The notes under the pieces are model-generated. The model did not search any database. It was not told where the DNA came from and saw only the letters and a list, made by a program, of their open reading frames with translations. From the NCBI RefSeq assembly GCF_015711605.1, contig NZ_JABTEZ010000003.1, forward strand, positions 62,001-126,000: a stretch of 64,000 bases of DNA. The letters run 5' to 3'. This document shows positions 7,835 to 15,300 of the stretch, piece after piece. The position numbers and the translations under genes were made by a program. Every line of letters begins with the position of its first letter. Position 1 is the first letter of the stretch. The DNA is from Planomonospora sp. ID67723. GTDB lineage: Bacteria > Actinomycetota > Actinomycetes > Streptosporangiales > Streptosporangiaceae.

Positions 7835-7954
7835 GCGGCGAACCTAGCATTGCTCTCACGCCCCTGCTCCAACCGGTATCGGCGTTCGTCCGCCACGCCG
7901 TCGAGGGCTTCGTCGACGGCCTGTCAGAGGAAGGTTCACAGGACAGGCCTCAGA

Positions 7955-7981
7955 CGTACCTGACCTGAGAGGTCAGGTACG
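7955..7981 (-). terminator. 12-bp hairpin overlapping the lipoprotein stop codon
   Basis: A perfect 12-base stem (CGTACCTGACCT / AGGTCAGGTACG) with loop GAG covers the stop codon of the lipoprotein gene. The stem is strong for a terminator and would compete with the last ribosome. Confidence 0.65.
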
Positions 7982-8773
7982 GGGCGTCGTCCTGCCGCCG
8001 GCCTGCCCCGCGGAAGCGTGATCGTCGCGTGCGGGCGGGCCCGTCGCCGTCAGACGAGGCCCGGGGCCGGTGCGCCGCAGCGTCCAGGGGCCGTCTCCCG
8101 TGACGATGACGAGGAACGTCCCGTCCGGCAGCGCCCGCTCGACCTCGCAGCTGCCGATCTCGTTGGCCAGCAGGGCCGAGTCGTCCTCGTCTGCGCCCTC
8201 GACGATGAAATTGCTGTCGCCGGTGAACGCCGAGGTGATTCTCTCGGCCCCTTCGGCCTTGCGGTGCAGCCGGATGACGGCGTCTCCGGAGCCGGTGATC
8301 TGCGGGCCTCTCCAGACCGTGGCGGACGACGGCGGGTCCAGCGTGATCCGCCACGATCCCCGGGCGGTGACGCGCAGCGCGGTGATGTCTTCGGCCGTCT
8401 CCAGGTTGTTGAAGAGCCGTGTTCCCCGGTGGTGGCCCTCTCCCCGGGCCAGGAACTCGACGTCGTCGCCCGAGGCGTCGACGCTTTGCACGATGAAGCT
8501 TCCCCTGCCGTGCGCCGTCACCGTGACGAGCCCGATCTCCCGGGTCGGCGGGATCGGGATCAGCCTGTCGCCCGATCCCTCGTAGTGCTCCGTCGAGGTG
8601 CGGTGCGCCCGCGGCCGCTCGGGCTCCTCGGCGGATGTCTCCGCCGAGGGCGCAGGAGCCGGAGGAGAAGGGGCGGAGGCCGGTGCCGCCCGCCCGGGAA
8701 CTTCACGGGCAGCCGTACATCCCGTGAGGCCGGACACCAGAGCGACGGCGACGAGTACGGACAGGATGCGCAT
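7973..8773 (-). CDS. Predicted lipoprotein of unknown function
   Basis: The protein has 266 residues. The signal peptide MRILSVLVAVALVSGLTGC ends in lipobox LTGC (Cys19). A Pro/Ala/Glu-rich linker follows (about residues 25-60), then a beta-rich domain with repeated short strands (LVTVTAHGRGSFIVQSVDA, ALRVTARGSWRITLD, AVIRLHR, SNFIVEGAD, GTFLVIVTGDGPWTLRR). The repeated G-x-W-x-(I/L) strand pattern suggests a beta-sandwich or two tandem copies of one module. I do not recognise the family. The start at 8773 was chosen for the signal peptide and the GGAG seven bases upstream. A leader with an 8-bp tandem repeat precedes it. Confidence 0.8.
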   Translation of the reverse strand: MRILSVLVAVALVSGLTGCTAAREVPGRAAPASAPSPPAPAPSAETSAEEPERPRAHRTSTEHYEGSGDRLIPIPPTREIGLVTVTAHGRGSFIVQSVDASGDDVEFLARGEGHHRGTRLFNNLETAEDITALRVTARGSWRITLDPPSSATVWRGPQITGSGDAVIRLHRKAEGAERITSAFTGDSNFIVEGADEDDSALLANEIGSCEVERALPDGTFLVIVTGDGPWTLRRTGPGPRLTATGPPARDDHASAGQAGGRTTPRT

Positions 8774-9134
8774 GGGCGTGGCTCCAGCAAGGAGATCGGA
8801 GGAGGGGGCCACCGAGTACGTGCGGCGGGTGTGCCGGTTGCCCGGTCGGTTCGGCGTCGTCGTGCGGTCCTCGGCGACACGGCGACACGGGGACACGGGG
8901 ACACGGCGAGGCGGCGGCCACACGAAGACTTTAAGGAGTGTATGTCCTATTTGCGAAGTATCTTCCGGAGGTGGTGTGTTTGCTTGATGTTCGCTTCGTC
9001 CGGGCGAAGCCCGATTCGACAGGAAGCGATGAGGCGGGCGACGGCGGTGCCGGACCCGCCGCCGGGCACGGACGCAGCCGCGATGTCACGGCGCCTTGCG
9101 GATCTCGCGATCGGGGGCGGGCGCCCGTACGGCG
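8774..9134. other. Intergenic stretch with tandem repeat, no confident gene
   Basis: This holds the leader of the lipoprotein gene and the space after the GlxA-type regulator. A short plus-strand frame begins at 8942 with a good AAGGAG (MSYLRSIFRRWCVCLMFASS, stop at 9196), but it has no recognisable homology and overlaps the end of the regulator gene. Nothing else is evident. Confidence 0.4.
8872..8909. repeat. 8-bp tandem repeat (about 4.5 copies)
   Basis: The unit CGG(C/G)GACA is repeated four times, then a partial copy. It lies about 100 bases upstream of the lipoprotein start, in its probable 5' leader or promoter. Confidence 0.75.
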
Positions 9135-10121
9135 TCACGCCGGAGGGCGGAAGGCCCTGCGGTAGGCCGACGGAGAGGTGTGCATCGCCCTGGTGAAGTG
9201 ATGACGGAAGGTCACCGGACTGTCGAAGCCGACCGCGACGGCTATCTCCTCGACCGGCGCGGCGGTGGACTCCAGCAGGGGCAGGCTGGCCGCGACCCGC
9301 TGGGAGATCACCCAGCGCAGCGGGCTGGTCCCGGTCTGGCGGCCGAAGTGCCGGATGAAGGTGCGCTGCGACATGCGCGCGACCTCCGCCAGGCCGGCGA
9401 CCGTGATGGGTTCGGAGAGGTGGCCGAGAGCCCAGGTCATCGCGGCGGCCACCGCGTCGTCGTCCGTCACCGGGGCGACCGCCGCCTGGATAAACTGGGC
9501 CTGCCCGCCGTCGCGGTGCGGCGGGATGACCAGTCTCCGCGCGACCGTGTTGGCCACCCCCGGCCCGTGGTCCTTGCGCACGAGATGGACCAGCAGGTCC
9601 AGCCCGGCCGCGCTGCCCGCGCTGGTCAGCACGTCGTCGCCGTCCACGTAGAGCACGTCGGGGTTCACCCGTACCCGGGGGAACCTCCGCTGGAGCAGTC
9701 CGGCGTACTTCCAGTGGGTCGTGGCCTCCCGGTCGTCCAGCAGCCCGGCGGCGGCCAGCGCGAACGCGCCCGAGCAGATCGAGACGATCCTCGCCCCCCG
9801 GTCGCGCGCCGCGCGCAGCGCCGCCACCACTGCGGCGGAGACCTCGCCCCGCACGTCCGGCACTCCCGGGACGATCACCGTGTCGGCGGCGGCCAGCACG
9901 TCGAGGCCGTGCCCGGCCCGCATGGTGAAGCCGCCGACGACCCGCAGGTCGGAGGGGGTCTCGGCGCACACCGCCAGCTCGTACCAGGGCACGTCCAGCT
10001 CGGGCCGGGGGATCCCGAAGATCTCCACCACGCATCCCAGCTCGAAGGGGGCCATCCCGTCGGAGGCCAGGACGGAGACGGTGCGACGGGTGCGCGGCAG
10101 GTCCGGAAACGGGAGCGGCAT
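9135..10121 (-). CDS. GlxA-family regulator (DJ-1/PfpI domain plus AraC HTH)
   Basis: The protein has 328 residues. The N-terminal class I glutamine-amidotransferase-like (DJ-1/PfpI) domain includes ARIVSICSGAFALAAAGLLDDREATTHW with the nucleophile-elbow Cys in SICSGAF. The C-terminal AraC HTH pair is ITVAGLAEVARMSQRTFIRHFGRQTGTSPLRWVISQRV and IAVAVGFDSPVTFRHHFTRAMHTSPSAYRRAF. Such regulators usually activate a neighbouring metabolic gene. Here the divergent neighbour is a rhodanese. The start appears leaderless: on the minus strand TAAGAT ends six bases before the ATG. Confidence 0.93.
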   Translation of the reverse strand: MPLPFPDLPRTRRTVSVLASDGMAPFELGCVVEIFGIPRPELDVPWYELAVCAETPSDLRVVGGFTMRAGHGLDVLAAADTVIVPGVPDVRGEVSAAVVAALRAARDRGARIVSICSGAFALAAAGLLDDREATTHWKYAGLLQRRFPRVRVNPDVLYVDGDDVLTSAGSAAGLDLLVHLVRKDHGPGVANTVARRLVIPPHRDGGQAQFIQAAVAPVTDDDAVAAAMTWALGHLSEPITVAGLAEVARMSQRTFIRHFGRQTGTSPLRWVISQRVAASLPLLESTAAPVEEIAVAVGFDSPVTFRHHFTRAMHTSPSAYRRAFRPPA

Positions 10122-10151
10122 GGCGGGATCTTAGCGATAAGCGGCGTTCAT

Positions 10152-10163
10152 GCCACTGTTGGC
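10152..10163. promoter_or_regulatory. Small dyad in the GlxA-regulator/rhodanese intergenic region
   Basis: GCCA-N4-TGGC lies 31 bases upstream of the regulator start and 108 bases upstream of the rhodanese start. It is a weak candidate operator based on symmetry and place only. Confidence 0.25.
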
Positions 10164-10270
10164 GGTCATCGGAGGGACGGCACCATTTCTCCTGTCACCG
10201 GTGATCACGCACGACCGGCCCGGCAGACCTGCCGGTCCCACCGGTCAACCCGACCGAAAGGCCACAGCAG

Positions 10271-10753
10271 ATGTCCGCCACCACCGCTGCCGCCGTGTCC
10301 GCCGTCACCGCGGTCCCCGCCGCCGACAACGCCGCCGCGCTCGCCCACTTCACCGCCCGCCTGGCGTTCGAGACCGACGTCTCCGACGTCGCCGCCGACC
10401 TGGCCGCCGGCGTCCCGGGCATCGTCGTGGTCGACTCCCGCAGCCGGGAGAGCTGGGACCAGGGCCACATCGAGGGCGCCGTGCACCTGCCCACCGCCGA
10501 GATCGCCGCCCGCGCCGCGGAGGCGGTGCCCGCCGGGGCGACCGTGGTGACCTACTGCTGGGGCCCCGGCTGCAACGGCGCCACCCGCGCCGCCCTGGAG
10601 TTCGCCAGGCTCGGCCACCCGGTCAAGGAGATGCTGGGCGGCTTCGAGTACTGGGCCCGCGAGGGCTTCCCGGTCGCGACCGCGAGCGGGGTCTCCCGCT
10701 CTCCGGTCGACCCGCTGACCGCCCCCGTCTCCGGCGTCGCCTGCGCCTGCTGA
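10271..10753 (+). CDS. Rhodanese-like sulfurtransferase
   Basis: The protein has 160 residues with a single rhodanese domain: IVVVDSRSRESWDQGHIEGAVHLP (CH2A-like) then the active-site loop TYCWGPGCNGATRAALEFA with catalytic Cys in CWGPGCNGAT. LGHPVKEMLGGFEYWAREGFP closes the domain. It transfers sulfane sulfur to cyanide or thiol acceptors; the physiological acceptor is unknown. The first 25 residues are Ala/Thr/Val-rich, and the tail ends in a CAC motif that may relay sulfur (inference). It is divergent from the GlxA-type regulator, its probable controller. Confidence 0.9.
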   Translation: MSATTAAAVSAVTAVPAADNAAALAHFTARLAFETDVSDVAADLAAGVPGIVVVDSRSRESWDQGHIEGAVHLPTAEIAARAAEAVPAGATVVTYCWGPGCNGATRAALEFARLGHPVKEMLGGFEYWAREGFPVATASGVSRSPVDPLTAPVSGVACAC

Positions 10754-10871
10754 CCCGTTTTCCCGGTGCCTCCGGCGCCCGCAGAACGACCCGGTCAGCC
10801 GCAGGCGACGTCGGCAGGGGAGTCTCTCCCTCCCGGGGGACGCGCACGGTGAGCGGGGGCTCAGCCCGGGC

Positions 10872-12659
10872 TCACGACGGGATCGGGACGTGGACCGGTT
10901 CCAGGCCCTCGGGAGCCCGTCGTGCGCCCGGACCGGGGTGGACGCCGCTCAGCATGCAGGTCACCGTGTACAGGTGCCAGGCCGTACCCGGCTTCTTGAC
11001 GACGGGATCGGCGAAGAGCCTGCGCACCTCGTCGGGCTTGACGACGGGGGTCAGCAGGTCGAGGTGGCCCAGGACGTGCTCACGGAGCACGGCGCTGAGC
11101 TCCTCGCCCGGGCTGGTCCGCCAGCTCCAGCCGCCGCCGGTCTTCGGCGCCGTCAGGAACTCCGGCCTGCGCTGCCAGGGACGGTATTCCCGGCCGGCGA
11201 TGAAGCGCCACGGCCTGCCCTCGATCGGCACGTTCCGCAGCGGCGGGGCGAAGGCGGCGATGAGCTCGTAGATGACCTCCTCCGAGAGCCGCCAGGCCTG
11301 GTCGAGGCCGAGCGCCGCCCGGACCACCCGGTTGTCCAGGAACGGCCGGACGGGGTCACCCCGGCGCAGTGCGCCCGCCCGCGCGCTGGCCTGCCAGCGG
11401 CCGACCTTGTACCAGACGTACATGTGGTCGAGGGCCTCCATCGCGTCGGCCCGCTCCTGCCACGGCCGTGCCAGCTCCCGCGCGTGCTCGTTGGCGGCGT
11501 CGGTGAAGAGCGGGACGTCCTTCAGGAAGAACGTGGTGTCGATCCGCCGGCGCAGCGCCTTGGGGCTCAGGTCGCTCTGGAGGAGCAATAGGCTCCCGGC
11601 CCTCAGGGTCTCACCGCTCTGCCCGGACATGGTCGGCTTGGCGCTGTAGGGCAGGTAGCCGACGATCGACTCGTAGGCGGAGGTCATGCCCTCGCAGGCG
11701 CGCAGGGTCTCGTAGGCGCGCATCAGCGGGTGCTCCACCACGACCGCGTCCCTCTTCTCGGCGCGGGCCGGGGGGATCACGGTGTGCTCGACGCCGAGTG
11801 CGCCCGCGATCCGCCGGGCGAGCACCACGTCCGGATGGTCGTCGAGCCCGTTGGTCGTCGCCCGGAACGGCACCTTGGCGGCGTGCAGCAGGGCGGCCAG
11901 CACCCGGGTGTCCCGTCCGCCGGTCAACGCCAGGTTCACCGGCTCGCCCGCCTCGCGCAGCGGCGCGACGGTGGCCAGCAGCGCGTCGGCCACCTCCCCG
12001 ATGAGCGCCTTCCTCCCCCTGCGCGAGGACGGCGGGGGCGCGGCGGCGGGCAGCGGGGTCTCGGTGATCGTACGGCGCCCGCCCCTGATGGTGATCGTCG
12101 CCGACGGCGGCAGCGCGGAGACGCCGGCGTAGGGCGTCTCGTCGGAGACGAAGAAGCCCTGGCGGATCATCGTCTGCAGGGCGAGGACGTCCCACTCGAC
12201 CCGGTCGCCGCGGCACGCCAGGTGGACCAGGAGCGCCCGGCTGCCCACCACGTACAGCTCGGGGGTCTCGGCGTGGAAGACCGGGCAGACCCGGTTGATC
12301 GCGGTGGCGGCGGAAAGCTCGTCGCCGGTCGCGCGGAACACCGAGAAGCACCCGCCGACCGCGCCGGTGCGCGGCTCCGGAGCCTGGGCGAGCCGTTCCA
12401 CCTCGGCCGGCTCGGCCAGGTGGCCGTTGATCCCGGTCACCCGGTCGGCACCGGTGACCAGCAGCGGGGGCCGCCGGGAGTCGTCGGGCTCGTTGGTCCA
12501 CGCGAACAGGGAGACGCCCGGGCGGTGCCACTCGCGGCCCCTGATCACCTCGGGCGGGACCGGGAAGGACGCCTCGATCGCGCCCCTGACGGTGTGCAGC
12601 ACCGCGGGCGGGATCTCCGTCCCGGGACGCCTGGCGGCCAGTCCGAGGTATACGCGCAT
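10872..12659 (-). CDS. Stand-alone asparagine-synthase-related protein lacking the glutaminase nucleophile
   Basis: The protein has about 595 residues. The C-terminal half is an Asn_synthase domain. Its PP-loop reads LALTGGRDTRVLAALLHAAKVP (about residues 245-260), a variant of SGGxDS with Thr in place of Ser. It continues with the RPFLDNRVVRAALGL and KTGGGWSWR elements. The N-terminal half resembles the Ntn-hydrolase glutaminase fold (VTGINGHLAEP, GAVGGCFSVFRATGDELSAATAINRVCPVFH) but starts MRVYLGL, without the essential Cys2. It therefore probably uses free ammonia or catalyses another ATP-dependent amide or cyclisation step, as in lasso cyclases or beta-lactam synthetases (inference). No lasso precursor, RRE or protease gene is nearby. 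The start at ATG 12659 fits TATGAT eight bases upstream (leaderless). Confidence 0.85.
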   Translation of the reverse strand: MRVYLGLAARRPGTEIPPAVLHTVRGAIEASFPVPPEVIRGREWHRPGVSLFAWTNEPDDSRRPPLLVTGADRVTGINGHLAEPAEVERLAQAPEPRTGAVGGCFSVFRATGDELSAATAINRVCPVFHAETPELYVVGSRALLVHLACRGDRVEWDVLALQTMIRQGFFVSDETPYAGVSALPPSATITIRGGRRTITETPLPAAAPPPSSRRGRKALIGEVADALLATVAPLREAGEPVNLALTGGRDTRVLAALLHAAKVPFRATTNGLDDHPDVVLARRIAGALGVEHTVIPPARAEKRDAVVVEHPLMRAYETLRACEGMTSAYESIVGYLPYSAKPTMSGQSGETLRAGSLLLLQSDLSPKALRRRIDTTFFLKDVPLFTDAANEHARELARPWQERADAMEALDHMYVWYKVGRWQASARAGALRRGDPVRPFLDNRVVRAALGLDQAWRLSEEVIYELIAAFAPPLRNVPIEGRPWRFIAGREYRPWQRRPEFLTAPKTGGGWSWRTSPGEELSAVLREHVLGHLDLLTPVVKPDEVRRLFADPVVKKPGTAWHLYTVTCMLSGVHPGPGARRAPEGLEPVHVPIPS

Positions 12660-12673
12660 GATCACGGATCATA
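12658..12673 (-). promoter_or_regulatory. -10 box and dyad at the asparagine-synthase-like start
   Basis: TATGAT (minus strand, 12668-12673) precedes the ATG by eight bases. ATGATC-ACG-GATCAT (12658-12672) is a perfect six-base inverted repeat over the start codon. The 53-base gap is shared with the divergent mycothiol-fold gene. Confidence 0.4.
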
Positions 12674-12714
12674 TGTCGCGTTTCTTCAGGACGACGGGGA
12701 GACGAAGGGGAATG

Positions 12715-13257
12715 ATGGCCTTCATGAACGAGATGTTGTCGCGTGCGGCCGACCGCACGGTGAACGTGGTCCGCGGGATCCGGGACGACCAGCTCGGGCT
12801 GCCGACCCCCTGCATCGAGTACGACGTCCGGACCCTGGTCGGCCACCTGTCCTGGGTGGCGCTGCTGTTCGAGGCGCTGGCCCGCAAGGAGCCCATGCCG
12901 CCGGAGGACAACGAGCCGGATGCCTGCGAGAGCCGCGTCCGGGGCATGGTCTCGGCATGGTCGCACCAGGAGGCGTTCGAGGGCGAGAGTCCCACGATGG
13001 GGCTGCCCATGACGGTGGTGTTCCAGATGGCCCTGGGCGACCTGGTCTTCCACGGCTGGGACCTGGCCAGGGCCACCGGGCAGGACTACGAGGTGGACAC
13101 CGAGACCGCTGAGGCCATGGCGGTCTACGCCGAGCAGATGGCGCCGATGGCGCGGCAGAACGGGGTCTTCGGCGACGAGGTCGCCGTGGCCGCGGACGCC
13201 CCGCCGTTCGACCGGGCGCTCGGGCTCAGCGGACGGGACCCCGGCTGGAAACCCTGA
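12715..13257 (+). CDS. TIGR03086-type mycothiol maleylpyruvate isomerase-like protein
   Basis: The protein has 180 residues with a DinB/MDMPI four-helix fold. The N-terminal helix and LPTPCIEYDVRTLVGHLSWVALLFEALARKE match the metal-binding motif region (His in VGHL). LGDLVFHGWDLARATGQDYEVD is the conserved second histidine block. Members are metal-binding, mycothiol-dependent isomerases or transferases, mostly without known substrates. Several starts are possible (12712, 12715, 12724); GAAGGGG at 12704-12710 best fits 12715. It is divergent from the asparagine-synthase-like gene. Confidence 0.85.
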   Translation: MAFMNEMLSRAADRTVNVVRGIRDDQLGLPTPCIEYDVRTLVGHLSWVALLFEALARKEPMPPEDNEPDACESRVRGMVSAWSHQEAFEGESPTMGLPMTVVFQMALGDLVFHGWDLARATGQDYEVDTETAEAMAVYAEQMAPMARQNGVFGDEVAVAADAPPFDRALGLSGRDPGWKP

Positions 13258-13357
13258 TCACGCGCCGGGCACGGTTCGCGCTCGCTTGGGTCAAGCGCCC
13301 GGCCCGCGCGGAGGCGTCGTCGTCGTAGTGGGTGACCCCCACCCCACGGAGGCGACC

Positions 13358-14869
13358 ATGAAGTCACGCCCGCTCGTCATCGCTCTCGCCGTCCTCGCCC
13401 TGCTGCTCGCCGCGGCCTGCGGAGGAGGGGACGGCGGGAGCACCAAGCCCGCGTCCGGCCAGATGAACCCGGACCGGGCGGCGCCGTCCCAGGCGCCCGC
13501 CCGGAGCGCGACCGGTCAGGAGCCGGAGGCGTCGGAGGAGACGGACACCGCCCGCGAGGACCGGGACACCTCCGCCGAGCAGATCTCCACCTTCGCCCTC
13601 GACGTGGACACCGCCTCCTACGGCTACGCCAGGCGGCTCCTCGGCGAGGGCCGGCTGCCCGACCCCGCCGGGGTCCGGCCGGAGGAGTTCGTCAACTCCT
13701 TCCGCCAGGACTACCGGGAGCCCGAGGGCGACGGCTTCGCCGTGCACGTCGACGGAGCCCGGACCGCCGAGAACGGCACCGCGCTGCTGCGCGTCGGCCT
13801 GCAGACCCGCCGGGAGGACCCGGAGACGCGCCGCCCGGCGAACCTGACCTTCGTGGTGGACGTGTCCGGTTCCATGGGCGAGCCCGGCCGGCTCGACCTG
13901 GTCAGGGAGGCCCTGCACAAGCTCGTCGACCAGCTGGGACCGGGGGACCGGATCTCGATCGTCGCCTTCAGCGACGAGGCGGAGACGGTCGTCTCCATGA
14001 CCCCGGCGACGGACCGGGAGACGCTGCACGCGGCCGTCGAGCGGCTCGCCGTACAGGACTCCACCAACCTGGAGGCGGGGCTGACCACGGGGTACGCCGA
14101 GGCGTCCCGGGCGTTCCGGCCGGTGGCCACCAACCGGGTCGTCCTGCTCTCCGACGGTCTGGCCAACACCGGCGACACGAGCTGGCAGGGCATCCTGGAC
14201 CGGGTCGAGGAGTCCGCCGGAAAGCAGATCACCCTCCTCTGCGTCGGCGTCGGCCGCGAGTACGGCGACCACCTGATGGAGCAGCTCGCCGACAACGGCG
14301 ACGGCGCCGCGGTCTACGTCGGCTCGGTCGACGACGCCCGCAAGGTCTTCGTGGAGCAGCTCGCCACCACCCTCGACCTGCGGGCCCGCGACGCCAAGGC
14401 GCAGGTCGTGTTCAACCCCGAGGTCGTGGAGTCCTACCACCTCATCGGCTACGAGAACCGCACGCTGGCGGCCGGGGACTTCCGCGACGACGCCAAGGAC
14501 GGCGGCGAGATCGGCCCCGGCCACTCGGTGACCGCCCTCTACCGCCTGCGGCTGCGCGGCGGGGCCTCCGGTCAGGTGGCCACCGCGACCGTGCGCTGGC
14601 AGGATCCCGACACCCGGCGGCCCGCCGAGACCAGCCGGTCCCTGGAGGCGGGGGAGCTGTCGGACTCTCCCTGGGAGGGGGCGTCACCGAGGTTCCAGGT
14701 GGACGTGGTGGCCGCGGCGTTCGCCGAGCATCTCCGCGGCCGCGAGCCGCTGGCCGGTGCGGGCGTCCGCGACCTCGCCGGGCACGCCGCCCGCCTGGCC
14801 GAAAGCACCGAGGACCCGATGGTGACCGAGCTGGCCGGTCTGATCAGACGGGCCGGGGATCTCGGTTAG
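13358..14869 (+). CDS. YfbK-like von Willebrand factor A lipoprotein
   Basis: The protein has 503 residues. The signal peptide ends in lipobox LAAAC (Cys21), then a low-complexity linker to about residue 70. A vWF_A N-terminal module follows (ISTFALDVDTASYGYARRLL and FVNSFRQDY), then the VWA domain with a complete MIDAS start DVSGS (residues 168-172), TNLEAGLTTGY and LLSDGLANTGD. The C-terminal DUF3520-like domain (ARDAKAQVVFNPEVVESYHLIGYENR) matches YfbK. It is surface anchored and likely binds a divalent cation and a protein partner; the pathway is unknown. CGGAGG stands six bases before the ATG. It ends 82 bases before the tRNA gene. Confidence 0.92.
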   Translation: MKSRPLVIALAVLALLLAAACGGGDGGSTKPASGQMNPDRAAPSQAPARSATGQEPEASEETDTAREDRDTSAEQISTFALDVDTASYGYARRLLGEGRLPDPAGVRPEEFVNSFRQDYREPEGDGFAVHVDGARTAENGTALLRVGLQTRREDPETRRPANLTFVVDVSGSMGEPGRLDLVREALHKLVDQLGPGDRISIVAFSDEAETVVSMTPATDRETLHAAVERLAVQDSTNLEAGLTTGYAEASRAFRPVATNRVVLLSDGLANTGDTSWQGILDRVEESAGKQITLLCVGVGREYGDHLMEQLADNGDGAAVYVGSVDDARKVFVEQLATTLDLRARDAKAQVVFNPEVVESYHLIGYENRTLAAGDFRDDAKDGGEIGPGHSVTALYRLRLRGGASGQVATATVRWQDPDTRRPAETSRSLEAGELSDSPWEGASPRFQVDVVAAAFAEHLRGREPLAGAGVRDLAGHAARLAESTEDPMVTELAGLIRRAGDLG

Positions 14870-14904
14870 CGTCCGGCGGTTACGGGGCGCGGCGCGATGT
14901 CCTA

Positions 14905-14910
14905 TAGACT
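14905..14910 (+). promoter_or_regulatory. Probable -10 box of the tRNA-Ala promoter
   Basis: TAGACT fits the actinobacterial TANNNT consensus and lies 41 bases upstream of the tRNA 5' end. Confidence 0.4.
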
Positions 14911-14919
14911 GGCGTGGTG

Positions 14920-14941
14920 CCGCCGGGTGAGAGCCCGGCGG
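14920..14941 (+). other. 8-bp hairpin in the tRNA 5' leader
   Basis: CCGCCGGG and CCCGGCGG form a perfect stem with a six-base loop, ending 10 bases before the mature tRNA. It would lie in the pre-tRNA leader removed by RNase P. Confidence 0.6.
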
Positions 14942-14951
14942 TCCACGGCAA

Positions 14952-15024
14952 GGGGCTATGGCGCAGCTGGTAGCGCGCCTCCATGGCATGGAGGAGGTCT
15001 GGGGTTCGAATCCCCATAGCTCCA
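14952..15024 (+). tRNA. tRNA-Ala(GGC)
   Basis: This is a 73-base cloverleaf. The acceptor stem GGGGCTA pairs with TAGCTCC and contains the G3-U70 wobble that defines alanine identity. The anticodon loop ATGGCAT gives anticodon GGC. The T arm is GGGGTTCGAATCCCC. The discriminator is A, and CCA is not encoded. A perfect palindromic terminator follows 38 bases later. Confidence 0.97.
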
Positions 15025-15062
15025 CTTCGCGGCCGTTCCCGAGACGGCCTGAAGAGGATTGA

Positions 15063-15100
15063 CGAGATCCCGTCCGATCGATCGATCGGACGGGATCTCG
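15063..15100 (+). terminator. Perfect 38-bp palindrome after tRNA-Ala
   Basis: The two 19-base arms (each starting CGAGATCCCGTCC from the outside) are exact complements with no spacer. The centre is a run of GATC units (GATCGATCGATC). It is a very strong terminator hairpin, with the loop taken from the centre. Confidence 0.85.
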
Positions 15101-15166
15101 GTCGTTGCGGCCGGTGGAGCGCCGGCCCGCTCAGTACCCGCTGCGACGGACGCGCGGCGGGCAGCG

Positions 15167-15199
15167 CGGGCGACACTCAGATACGGGCGACACTCAGAT
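15167..15199. repeat. Two direct 16-bp repeats
   Basis: CGGGCGACACTCAGAT occurs at 15167-15182 and again at 15184-15199, one base apart. They lie between the tRNA terminator and the transposase-derived gene and could be a duplication scar or a regulator site. Confidence 0.8.
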
Positions 15200-15300
15200 T
15201 TCGCGCATTCCCGCCGCGGACTCCAGCGCACGCCGCCAAGAAATCAGGGATTCACCCGGTCGCTGCTTACCCCGGCACGCACACGGGCACGATCAGGGAT

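Noticed and set aside
8942-9196. Small plus-strand gene with AAGGAG (MSYLRSIFRRWCVCLMFASS...)
   Set aside because: The ribosome site is good, but the peptide matches no family I know, becomes Arg/Gly/Pro-rich, and runs into the opposite regulator gene.
10872-13257. Lasso-peptide cluster around the asparagine-synthase-like gene
   Set aside because: No precursor peptide, RRE (B1) or transglutaminase-like protease (B2) is found on either side; the neighbours are a rhodanese and a mycothiol-fold protein.
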